This document shows positions 1 to 6,019 of a stretch of DNA of 8,533 nucleotides, in pieces. Below the pieces are notes generated by a model. The model was not told where the DNA came from and made no database searches. It saw only the letters and a program-made list of their open reading frames with translations. The stretch is from positions 1 to 8,533 of the forward strand of contig JAISRY010000232.1 of assembly GCA_031273385.1 (NCBI GenBank), in the 5' to 3' direction. Source of the DNA: Tannerellaceae bacterium. GTDB lineage: Bacteria; Bacteroidota; Bacteroidia; Bacteroidales; Tannerellaceae. A program made the translations under genes and the position numbers. Each line of letters starts with the position of its first letter. Within the stretch, counting starts at the first letter, position 1.

Positions 1-766
1 GACGATTACGCGGTATGGTGCGGTGATGATTGATAACTCCAGCGCATTCCGTATGGAGAATGACGTGCCCCTGGTGGTGCCCGAAGTCAATGCCGCAGAT
101 GCCTTGAACCGTCCGCGCGGGATTATTGCCAATCCCAATTGTACGACAATCCAGATGGTCGTAGCGTTAAAAGCGATCGAAAAGCTGTCCCATATCAAAC
201 GGGTACATGTCTCCACCTATCAGGCGGCCAGTGGAGCCGGCGCAACGGCGATGGCCGAGCTGGTGAAGCAGTACGAACAGTTGCTGAAAGGCGAGGAGCC
301 TACGGTGGAGAAGTTCGTTTACCAACTGGCGTATAACCTGATTCCGCAGGTAGACCTATTCACCGGGAACGGATACACGAAAGAGGAGATGAAGATGTAT
401 AACGAAACGCGCAAGATCATGCATTCGGATGTGGAGGTGAGCGCAACGTGCGTTCGCGTGCCGGTTATCCGTGCGCATAGCGAAGCGATATGGGTAGAGA
501 CGGAACGCCCCATCGACGTAGAGGAAGCCCGCAAAGCGTTTGCCGGGGCGGAGGGTATTGTTCTGCAGGACGAGCCGGCCAACAGGGATTACCCGATGCC
601 GCTGTTCGTTGCCGGGGAAGATCCGGTGTATGTAGGCCGTATCCGCAAGGATTTGTCCAACCCGAACGGGCTTACTTTCTGGACGGTCAGCGACCAGGTC
701 AAAAAGGGCGCCGCCCTGAACGCCGTACAGATCGCCGAATACCTCGTCAGGGCAAAAAGCATTTGA
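1..766 (+). CDS. asd: Aspartate-semialdehyde dehydrogenase, 3' part (5' end outside window)
   Basis: Catalyses NADPH-dependent reduction of L-aspartyl-4-phosphate to L-aspartate-4-semialdehyde, the branch step toward lysine/diaminopimelate, threonine and methionine in the cytoplasm. The reading frame is open from base 2 with no start in sight, so the gene begins upstream. The first visible residues run into [11 protein letters not shown], a conserved stretch after the NADP-binding domain. The active-site cysteine lies in NPNCTT (Cys codon 140-142). The acid/base histidine lies in the RAHSEA motif (His codon 476-478), and the C-terminal [19 protein letters not shown] block is typical of the bacterial family. 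About 255 residues are visible; family members are usually about 330-345, so roughly 80-90 N-terminal residues, including the nucleotide-binding loop, are missing. The GTG at 23 is internal, not a start. The gene converges on the thiamine operon with a 25-nt gap. Identification is firm. Confidence 0.96.
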   Translation, partial: TITRYGAVMIDNSSAFRMENDVPLVVPEVNAADALNRPRGIIANPNCTTIQMVVALKAIEKLSHIKRVHVSTYQAASGAGATAMAELVKQYEQLLKGEEPTVEKFVYQLAYNLIPQVDLFTGNGYTKEEMKMYNETRKIMHSDVEVSATCVRVPVIRAHSEAIWVETERPIDVEEARKAFAGAEGIVLQDEPANRDYPMPLFVAGEDPVYVGRIRKDLSNPNGLTFWTVSDQVKKGAALNAVQIAEYLVRAKSI

Positions 767-791
767 AGCGAAACGCCCCCTCCCCTCCGGG

Positions 792-1424
792 TTACATCAT
801 AGCCCTGTAAACGACGACCCTCGCCTTTTCCGCCAGGCGGACGGTGAAGCTATCGTGCAGGGCTTCGTTCAGTGTGCCCTGCCACCAGGAGGTTAGCTTC
901 CGCCGGTCGATCGGCCAACGGAGGTTTTCCGTACTGATCTCCGCTTCGGGATTAAGGGAGAAGATAGAGACCTGCTGGCGGGGGCGGCTCTGAAGCGTTG
1001 CCGTTTTGAGCAAAGGGGTGAACAATCCGTAGTCGCTGAGCATCTCTACCCGTTGAAAGAGAGGGGCGTAATCGAGCAGGAGCGATATGTTGCCCAGCGA
1101 GTGGTCTTCCCTGAGTCCGGTAGCGCCAAGGATCAGCGCCTCTTCATGTCCGGCGGCATGGACGAAGCGTATTGCTTTGGTCAGGTCGTTCGTCTCCTGA
1201 TCCGTGTCGGCATGGAGGCGGCCGGCATACCTCAGGCGCATACCGGGAGGAATACTGTCCAGGTCGCCCACGATGGCTGCCGGGGCAAAGCCTCTTAGGT
1301 GAAGCGCTTCAACCGCCCCGTCGCAGGCGACGATCACAGAGGCCTTTTCCAGCAAACCGAGGACAACCGGCGAGGTGGGGAAACGGCCATTCGCCATCAC
1401 AACGCAATCATAAGGCGTTAGCAT
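792..1424 (-). CDS. thiN: Thiamine diphosphokinase (thiamine pyrophosphokinase)
   Basis: Transfers a diphosphate from ATP to thiamine, giving thiamine diphosphate (TPP) and AMP: the cytoplasmic activation step after uptake. The 210-residue length is normal for the bacterial family. Visible signatures are ANG (11-13), CDGA (34-37), GDLDS (53-57), DQETNDLTKA (75-84) and GATGLREDHSLGN (100-112); the acidic residues of the middle motifs are the family's Mg/ATP-site residues. The C-terminal part (about 125-210) matches the thiamine-binding half in layout, with TSWWQGTLNEA at 178-188. Its ATG overlaps the last 17 bases of the upstream transporter gene, so translation is probably coupled. It is the last gene of the thiamine salvage operon and should share its TPP-riboswitch control. 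The Bacteroidetes ortholog has also been called tnr3 in comparative genomics of thiamine metabolism. Confidence 0.95.
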   Translation of the reverse strand: MLTPYDCVVMANGRFPTSPVVLGLLEKASVIVACDGAVEALHLRGFAPAAIVGDLDSIPPGMRLRYAGRLHADTDQETNDLTKAIRFVHAAGHEEALILGATGLREDHSLGNISLLLDYAPLFQRVEMLSDYGLFTPLLKTATLQSRPRQQVSIFSLNPEAEISTENLRWPIDRRKLTSWWQGTLNEALHDSFTVRLAEKARVVVYRAMM

Positions 1425-2004
1425 CTATCTTTACTCCTTTCTTTTTCCATCTATCATATCCTACGAAAGCCAATATGGTGTAGCAAAGATACAGAAACAT
1501 GGTAGGATACAACGCTAATGTATAATAAATGTATATGGACAGGGCATCCGCCACGATCCAGAAAAACCAGTGTTCGACGATCCGGCGGGCAAGCATCCAC
1601 ATGGCCACAATCCCGATGGCGGTGATCACCGCGTCGCCCACCGGAACCGTCGAATCGGTATGGCGGCTTAATATATAATGTATAAAGAGGCAGAGGGCGG
1701 CCAGCAAAAAGAGGAGGGCGACAGCCTGCCGTCCCGTGATATGCCGGTACAGGATCGTTTCCGGCGGGGCGGCCTCCGCCACCTGTGCCCGCCGGCCACG
1801 GCCTCCCCATTGCCGGAAGCCGTAGATACTGATCAGGACATAATACAGGTTCAGCCCCATCGTGGCGTATACCTTTGAAGAAAAGAAGACGAACACGTAG
1901 ACCAGCGACGTGACGATCCCCACCACCCACATGGCACGGTGTTGCCTTATCTCAAGATAGAGATAAAGCAACCCGGTGACCACTCCGAAATACTCCAGCG
2001 CCAT
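1408..2004 (-). CDS. pnuT: PnuC-family inner-membrane transporter, probably thiamine-specific (PnuT)
   Basis: Likely moves thiamine across the inner membrane by facilitated diffusion, with phosphorylation by the downstream kinase trapping it. The 198-residue protein is strongly hydrophobic with about seven predicted membrane segments. It shows PnuC-family marks: SIYGFRQW (a YGxxxW motif), a P-x-x-DA segment (VPVGDAVITAIG), EHWFFWIVADALSIYIYY and a GYDRW end followed by basic residues. The frame stays open upstream to 2106, but those extra 34 residues are basic, non-membrane and lie inside the receptor gene. The ATG at 2004-2002 shares one base with the receptor stop (TGATG) and gives the normal family N-terminus, so I chose it. 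PnuC relatives carry nicotinamide riboside, riboflavin or thiamine; the riboswitch, thiamine receptor and thiamine kinase around it argue for thiamine. Substrate is inferred from context. Confidence 0.93.
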   Translation of the reverse strand: MALEYFGVVTGLLYLYLEIRQHRAMWVVGIVTSLVYVFVFFSSKVYATMGLNLYYVLISIYGFRQWGGRGRRAQVAEAAPPETILYRHITGRQAVALLFLLAALCLFIHYILSRHTDSTVPVGDAVITAIGIVAMWMLARRIVEHWFFWIVADALSIYIYYTLALYPTMFLYLCYTILAFVGYDRWKKKGVKIDANAL

Positions 2005-4202
2005 CAGAACCGTATCGTAAACCGCGCCATCGCATGGGCGCCGGCTTGGGTGAAGTAACCGTCGTCCTTTTTGCGGACGCCGTTTTCGATGTAGGAATAG
2101 ACCCATGCATTGGTCTCGTAGGATGCGTTGAAGAGGTTGTTGACCGTCACGTCAACGCTGACCTCTTTCACAAACGCCGGCTTGAAGGTGTAACCTACGC
2201 GCAGGTTGTTCACGAACCAGGCGTCGATCGAACGGTCTTTGTCCGACGTATTGTCGATGTACTGCCGTCCGGCGTGCTGCGAAAGAAAGCTTGCCGAGAA
2301 TCCTTTCCACGTGAAGTCGAAGCAACTGTTGGCGATGACGCCGGGCGAAAAAGCGATATCGGTCGTCCCCAGGTGTCCGGCCTCCTGTCCGCCGCTGTCC
2401 CAATTGTCCACATATTCGGTAAAGCCTTTTATCTTGTTGCGGCTCAACGTCAGGTTGCCGTTCCAGCCGAGCCACGGGGCGATGCGCAGGCCGGCGGCCA
2501 GTTCCACCCCGGCGCGGTAGCTGTCTTTGATGTTGGTCGTGAGGGCTTCGCCTATCTCGCTGATCTTGCCGGAAAGGATCAGCTGGTTGGTATAATCCAT
2601 ATAATAGAGGGTTGCGCCGATATGGAAGAGGCTGCCATGGAAACGGTATCCGGCCTCGTAATCGTAGAGCGTTTCGTGGGTGGGGTGTTCGCCGGGGGCG
2701 GCTTCGGTGAAGTTGTCGCGGTTCGGCTCGCGGTTGGCTACCGAAAAGGAGATGAACGCGTCGTGCCCGCCGTGCGTATAATTAAGCCCTGCCTTGGGAT
2801 TGAAGAAGTTCCAGTTTTTGTCTACGTTCACATGGTCTCCCGCCTTGTCGTCGCTGCCCTGTATGGAATAGGCGATGCCGCGGTACTGCATATCCAGGTA
2901 GCCGTTCAGCGAGGGGAGGAATTGGTAGTTGGCTTTTGCGTATAGGCTATAATCCAGCTTCTTCCCGGTATTGCGGTAATACTCGTAATCGGGCGAGGGG
3001 AGGGCGTTGGCGGTTTTTGCCCAAAGTACCCGCCCGAAGTGGTCGCCGGCGTAGTTGTTGACGGCGCTTCCGGCGGTCAGTTGCAGCATCTCGCTCCGGT
3101 AGTTGATGCTGTATACGCCGCCGTAGAAATCATTGTCCAGCCACTTGCGGCGGACGAGGTCGGTGCGGCTCGCCTGGCTACCGTCCGGCGCGGTATAGGG
3201 AGGGAGCTTATAGTCGGCGTATTTGGCGCCGGCCTTATAGTCTTCGTAGTAACCGGCGCCGCGGGTGTAGTGCAGCGTCAGGTTGGTGTTCCAGTAGTCG
3301 CCCAACCGTTGGCTGCCGGTGAGGTGGTAATGCTGCTGCCGGTAATTGTCGGTCTGGTTGTCGTAGAACCTGACGACGTCTCCCTCCCGGTATTCCCCGC
3401 AGGAGTTGTAGGTACGGTTGCCCTTTTCCAACTGTTGGGAGGAGACGCCGTTCCATGCCTGGTAGGTGACTTCGTCGCTGCCGAAGGCCTGGAATTTCAG
3501 GAGCGTCCGCTCGCCATACCAGGCGGCGGAGAGGTAGTAGGACGACATCTTCGCCCAGGCGCGGTCGATAAAGCCGTCGCTACGGATGTTGGAGTAGCGG
3601 GCGTCCGCGACGAAATGGTCGTTCAGCAATCCCGTTCCGCCCTTTACGGTATGCTTCATCGTCCCGAACGAGCCGGCGGATACCGAATACTCCGCATTGG
3701 GCTTCATGGCGGAGCGTTCGGTTTGCATGGCGACGGTAGCCCCGAAAGCGGCGGCTCCGTTGGTGGATGTCCCTGCCCCGCGCTGTACCTGTACCGTCTC
3801 GACGGAGGAGGCGAAGTCGGGCATATTGACCCAGAAGACGCCATGCGACTCGGAGTCGTTCACCGGCACGCCGTTGACGGTGATATTGATCCGGTTGGCA
3901 TCCGTCCCGCGGATACGGAAACCGGAATAGCCGATACCCGTACCGGCATCCGACGTCATAATAACCGAGGGGGAGGAGGAGATAAGGGAGGGGATTCCCT
4001 GCCCGTCGTTCCGGCGTGCGAGCTCCTCTTTCGAGATGTCCGTATAGGCTACGGGCGTTCCTTTAACGGCTTTGATCGCCGTAACGACCACTTCATCGAG
4101 CGATACGTCGCGGGCAATTTTAAACGAATCGACAGGCGACTCATCGGCCTGTACGTGAAAGGCTACCGCTGTGGCGGCCAAAACAAAAAATACACTTTTC
4201 AT
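2004..4202 (-). CDS. TonB-dependent outer-membrane receptor, probably for thiamine
   Basis: A 732-residue outer-membrane active transporter powered by TonB-ExbBD. A Sec signal peptide is visible (basic start, hydrophobic core at about 4-15, likely cleavage after HVQA at 19). A TonB box, LDEVVVTA, lies at 35-42. The plug domain spans about 45-165, with FRIRGTDANRINITVNGVPV at 95-114 and VQRGAGTSTNGAAAFGATV at 139-157. A long beta-barrel follows and ends in a C-terminal phenylalanine (ARFTIRF), the usual outer-membrane insertion signal. It has no N-terminal carboxypeptidase-like domain and no SusD partner next to it, unlike Bacteroidetes glycan systems. The start at 4202 immediately precedes the signal peptide; AAGG lies just upstream. 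Ligand assignment rests on the TPP riboswitch in its leader and the co-transcribed pnuT and thiamine kinase genes; this corresponds to the receptor named OMthi in Bacteroides work. The ligand was not read from the protein itself. Confidence 0.94.
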   Translation of the reverse strand: MKSVFFVLAATAVAFHVQADESPVDSFKIARDVSLDEVVVTAIKAVKGTPVAYTDISKEELARRNDGQGIPSLISSSPSVIMTSDAGTGIGYSGFRIRGTDANRINITVNGVPVNDSESHGVFWVNMPDFASSVETVQVQRGAGTSTNGAAAFGATVAMQTERSAMKPNAEYSVSAGSFGTMKHTVKGGTGLLNDHFVADARYSNIRSDGFIDRAWAKMSSYYLSAAWYGERTLLKFQAFGSDEVTYQAWNGVSSQQLEKGNRTYNSCGEYREGDVVRFYDNQTDNYRQQHYHLTGSQRLGDYWNTNLTLHYTRGAGYYEDYKAGAKYADYKLPPYTAPDGSQASRTDLVRRKWLDNDFYGGVYSINYRSEMLQLTAGSAVNNYAGDHFGRVLWAKTANALPSPDYEYYRNTGKKLDYSLYAKANYQFLPSLNGYLDMQYRGIAYSIQGSDDKAGDHVNVDKNWNFFNPKAGLNYTHGGHDAFISFSVANREPNRDNFTEAAPGEHPTHETLYDYEAGYRFHGSLFHIGATLYYMDYTNQLILSGKISEIGEALTTNIKDSYRAGVELAAGLRIAPWLGWNGNLTLSRNKIKGFTEYVDNWDSGGQEAGHLGTTDIAFSPGVIANSCFDFTWKGFSASFLSQHAGRQYIDNTSDKDRSIDAWFVNNLRVGYTFKPAFVKEVSVDVTVNNLFNASYETNAWVYSYIENGVRKKDDGYFTQAGAHAMARFTIRF

Positions 4203-4271
4203 CCTTAGTCATTTACTAAATTAAACATGTTAGTTGAATAGGATAAGGCGTGTTTACGGAAGAATCATACC

Positions 4272-4296
4272 GAATAAAAGCGGCCGCTTTTTATTC
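4272..4296 (-). terminator. Palindromic hairpin, probable riboswitch expression platform
   Basis: Just downstream of the riboswitch core, in the sense of the minus-strand transcript, lies a near-perfect inverted repeat. It is centred on GCGGCCGC, with an A-tract before and a T-tract after (AAAAGCGGCCGCTTTT is an exact palindrome; GAATA/TATTC extends it with one unpaired base). In RNA this gives a stem with a GGCC loop and a U-rich 3' side, like a weak intrinsic terminator. Its left arm abuts and partly overlaps the 3' strand of the riboswitch, so the two folds could compete. About 70 nt separate it from the receptor start. The GC core of the stem is short, so termination is an inference and it might instead stabilise or pause the transcript. 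Confidence 0.55.
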
Positions 4297-4300
4297 TTAT

Positions 4301-4373
4301 TCCCTTCGTCGGTATTATCCGCATCAGGTTATATGGGTATCATCTCAGCCTGCATATAAACAAGCACCCCTTA
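4301..4373 (-). promoter_or_regulatory. TPP riboswitch (THI element)
   Basis: Read on the minus strand, the conserved TPP aptamer blocks occur in order. GGGGTGC is at 4370-4364, followed by a small P3 stem GCTTG/CAGGC; CTGAGA is at 4348-4343. An ATACCC strand can pair with GGGT to form P2. ACCTGAT-GCGG-ATAAT lies at 4329-4314 and continues into TACCGACGAAGGGA (4314-4301). Spacing and order match the classical THI box. The P1 stem is weak or irregular by eye, so the exact boundaries are approximate. High TPP should bind here and reduce expression of the receptor-pnuT-kinase operon; off-switch behaviour is known for this class in front of transport genes. Together with the gene content downstream, this assignment is secure. 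Confidence 0.97.
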
Positions 4374-4384
4374 GTATTCGACTG

Positions 4385-4415
4385 CAAAGGAAAGAAAAAA
4401 AACCGACTGTGCAAA
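4385..4415 (-). promoter_or_regulatory. Promoter-like site of the thiamine operon (Bacteroidetes type)
   Basis: On the minus strand a TTTG (-33 element) occupies 4415-4412. After a 19-nt spacer comes TTCCTTTG (4392-4385), which fits the Bacteroidetes -7 consensus TAnnTTTG with one mismatch (T for A at the second base). The predicted transcription start falls near 4380, a few bases before the riboswitch aptamer. This is where a leader containing the complete THI element would have to begin. The position makes it credible, but the site is short and was recognised by eye only. Confidence 0.6.
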
Positions 4416-4458
4416 GTTGTCCCCCCTCGAAAAGTCTGTCATAAGTTTCGTCAGATTA

Positions 4459-4524
4459 TTCAAAGGCGGCCTTAAGCCCCTTAAATTTCTTAAGCCTCTT
4501 AAGATTCTTAAGACCGCCTTTGAA
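4459..4524. repeat. Inverted repeat enclosing a 9-nt tandem repeat (CTTAAGNNN x5)
   Basis: Two 18-nt arms (4459-4476 and 4507-4524) are reverse complements except at one position (4470 against 4513), which becomes a G-U pair if the minus strand is transcribed. Inside and overlapping the arms, 4471-4515 is five consecutive 9-nt units. Four begin CTTAAG and one (4480) begins CTTAAA; the last three bases of each unit vary (CCC, TTT, CCT, ATT, ACC). Because 9 nt is three codons, both strands stay open and translate to low-complexity Leu-Lys or Leu-Arg triplets; I do not regard these as proteins. The element lies between two divergent genes, so it is not an ordinary shared terminator. C-runs (4421-4426 and 4529-4535) lie outside the arms. 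I saw no target-site duplication and no transposase. Function unknown. Confidence 0.85.
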
Positions 4525-4570
4525 GACTCCCCCCCGCTCGCGCGGATTAAGGCTGAAAGCCTTAGTGACG

Positions 4571-4603
4571 TACCCTTTCCCAAAAGAGGGTACATCCTTT
4601 TTT
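4571..4603 (+). terminator. Hairpin plus T-run, terminator-like, ahead of the response regulator gene
   Basis: TACCCTTT (4571-4578) pairs with AGAGGGTA (4585-4592) over 8 base pairs (one T-G wobble) with a CCCAAA loop. Five bases later comes a run of six T (4598-4603). This resembles a plus-strand intrinsic terminator, although the gap before the T-run is longer than ideal. Another perfect 7-bp hairpin (TAAGGCT-GAA-AGCCTTA, 4548-4564) sits just before it. No gene upstream on the plus strand would need a terminator here, so it would end either a small RNA from the repeat region or a leader transcript. It overlaps the promoter-like -33 element of the next gene. Confidence 0.4.
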
Positions 4604-4632
4604 AGCGGGCAATGGAAATAATCGTATCTTTA
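4601..4632 (+). promoter_or_regulatory. Promoter-like site for the two-component operon
   Basis: TTTA (4601-4604), a 20-nt spacer and TATCTTTA (4625-4632) resemble the Bacteroidetes promoter TTTG-N19-21-TAnnTTTG with one mismatch in each element. Transcription would begin about ten bases before the ATG at 4652, giving a very short leader. I saw no sigma-54-type site (TGGCAC-N5-TTGC) here. The operon therefore appears to use the housekeeping sigma factor even though its regulator activates sigma-54. Confidence 0.4.
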
Positions 4633-4651
4633 CGGCTATATTCTAAACTGT

Positions 4652-6019
4652 ATGAAAAAAGGAAAGCTGCTGATTATTGATGATAATGAAGATGTTCTTT
4701 TTGCGCTGAATGTGTTGTTGGGGCCTTATATGGAAGAGATAAGGACGACTACGCAGCCTGAAAAGATCGGGTATTTTATGTCCCTCTTTACGCCGGATGT
4801 GATCTTGCTTGATATGAATTTCCGGCGCGATGCGATCAGTGGGCAGGAGGGGTTCTTCTGGCTGGAGAAAATAAGGGAGATCGATCCCGATGCCGTTATC
4901 CTGTTTATTACGGCGTATACCGATACCGACAAAGCGGTACGCGCCATAAAAGCGGGAGCGACGGACTTTATCCCCAAGCCGTGGGAAAAGGAGAAGCTGC
5001 TGGCTACGCTGTCGGCGGCGTTACAGCTCCGCGAAAGCCGTACCGAAGTGAAGAGCCTCCGCCAACAGGTGGCCGTCCTCAGTGAGCCGGACGAGATACA
5101 TACCCCGATTATCGGGGAAAGCGATGCGATGAAAGCCGTCTTTTCTACCATCGAAAAGCTTCGTCATACCGACGCCAATATCCTCCTGCTGGGCGAGAAC
5201 GGGACGGGGAAAGACCTCATTGCCGGCGCCCTCTGCCATCAGTCGCCACGCGCGGAAAAGGTCTTTGTCGGTATCGACCTGGGCAGTATACCGGAGCAAC
5301 TGTTTGAGAGCGAGCTGTTCGGTTACGAGAAAGGCGCCTTTACCGATGCCCGGGCGGATAAGCCGGGGCGTATGGAGGTGGCTTCCGGAGGGACGCTTTT
5401 CCTGGATGAGATCGGCAACCTGAGTCTTTCCATGCAGGCCAAACTGCTGACGGCGATCGAGAAGAGGCAGATCGTCCGCCTGGGCGCGACGCATCCCATC
5501 CCGATAGATGTCCGCCTGATCTCCGCCACCAATGCCGATATCCACGAAAAGGCGGCGGAGGGTACTTTCCGGCAGGATCTACTCTACCGCATCAACACCA
5601 TCGAACTGCATATCCCCCCCTTGCGCGAAAGGGGGAACGACATCCGTTTGCTCGCCGCCTATTTTTTGGAACGCTACGCCCGGAAGTACAAAAAGGCGGT
5701 GAAAGGGTTGGAGAAAGAGGCGGAGAATACCCTGATGCGCTATGCCTGGCCGGGAAATGTACGCGAACTGGAACACGCCATCGAACGCGCCGTTATCCTT
5801 TCCGACACCCCCCTCTTGAAGCCGTCCGATTTTATGCTCAAGCCGGCGGCGGCCTATAAAAAGGAAAAAGCGGGGGAGAGCCTGAACCTGAATATGCTGG
5901 AAAAGGAGGCCATCGAACGCGCCGTCCGCCGTGCCGAGGGGAATATGACCCGCGCCGCCGAACTGCTGGGCATTACCCGTTTCGCCCTTTACCGGAAATT
6001 AGACAAGCTGGGGTTATGA
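4652..6019 (+). CDS. Sigma-54-dependent response regulator, NtrC family
   Basis: A 455-residue DNA-binding activator that, once phosphorylated, hydrolyses ATP to open promoters held by sigma-54 RNA polymerase. The receiver domain (about 4-125) has the acidic pair D10-D11, phospho-acceptor D54 (LLDMNF), T87 and K109 (IPKPW). The AAA+ domain (about 150-385) has Walker A GENGTGKD (181-188) and the sigma-54 contact loop GAFTDA (228-233, where the textbook form is GAFTGA). Walker B is GGTLFLDEIGN (245-255), and LRERGNDIR and WPGNVRELEHAIERA follow. A Fis-type helix-turn-helix closes the protein (about 431-452, NMTRAAELLGITRFALYRKL). All three domains are complete and of usual length. The gene has no Shine-Dalgarno sequence, common in this phylum. 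Its stop overlaps the kinase start (ATGA), so the kinase is almost certainly its partner. The target genes are not visible here. Confidence 0.95.
   Translation: MKKGKLLIIDDNEDVLFALNVLLGPYMEEIRTTTQPEKIGYFMSLFTPDVILLDMNFRRDAISGQEGFFWLEKIREIDPDAVILFITAYTDTDKAVRAIKAGATDFIPKPWEKEKLLATLSAALQLRESRTEVKSLRQQVAVLSEPDEIHTPIIGESDAMKAVFSTIEKLRHTDANILLLGENGTGKDLIAGALCHQSPRAEKVFVGIDLGSIPEQLFESELFGYEKGAFTDARADKPGRMEVASGGTLFLDEIGNLSLSMQAKLLTAIEKRQIVRLGATHPIPIDVRLISATNADIHEKAAEGTFRQDLLYRINTIELHIPPLRERGNDIRLLAAYFLERYARKYKKAVKGLEKEAENTLMRYAWPGNVRELEHAIERAVILSDTPLLKPSDFMLKPAAAYKKEKAGESLNLNMLEKEAIERAVRRAEGNMTRAAELLGITRFALYRKLDKLGL

Noticed and set aside
1932..1945. A sigma-54-like sequence, TGGCACG then TTGC, on the plus strand
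   Set aside because: The spacing is one base short of the strict -24/-12 distance, it lies inside pnuT, and it points away from any plausible start.
2005..2106. A 34-residue N-terminal extension of PnuT
   Set aside because: It is basic and non-hydrophobic, overlaps the receptor's 3' end in another frame, and the ATG at 2004 gives the expected family N-terminus with a TGATG junction.
3039..4208. A 389-codon frame antisense to the TonB-dependent receptor gene (also 2034-2945)
   Set aside because: Shadows of the receptor gene; the receptor frame has a signal peptide, TonB box, plug and terminal Phe, while the antisense products show no family features.
4141..4212. A 23-codon out-of-frame minus-strand ORF overlapping the receptor start (ATG at 4212)
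   Set aside because: It could act as an upstream ORF, but nothing beyond its presence supports translation; short overlapping frames occur by chance.
4417..4605. A 62-codon plus-strand frame and an overlapping minus-strand frame (4371-4595) through the intergenic repeat
   Set aside because: Both are by-products of the 9-nt repeat, which keeps frames open. The plus frame needs a TTG start, the minus frame runs into the riboswitch and its promoter, and both peptides are low complexity.
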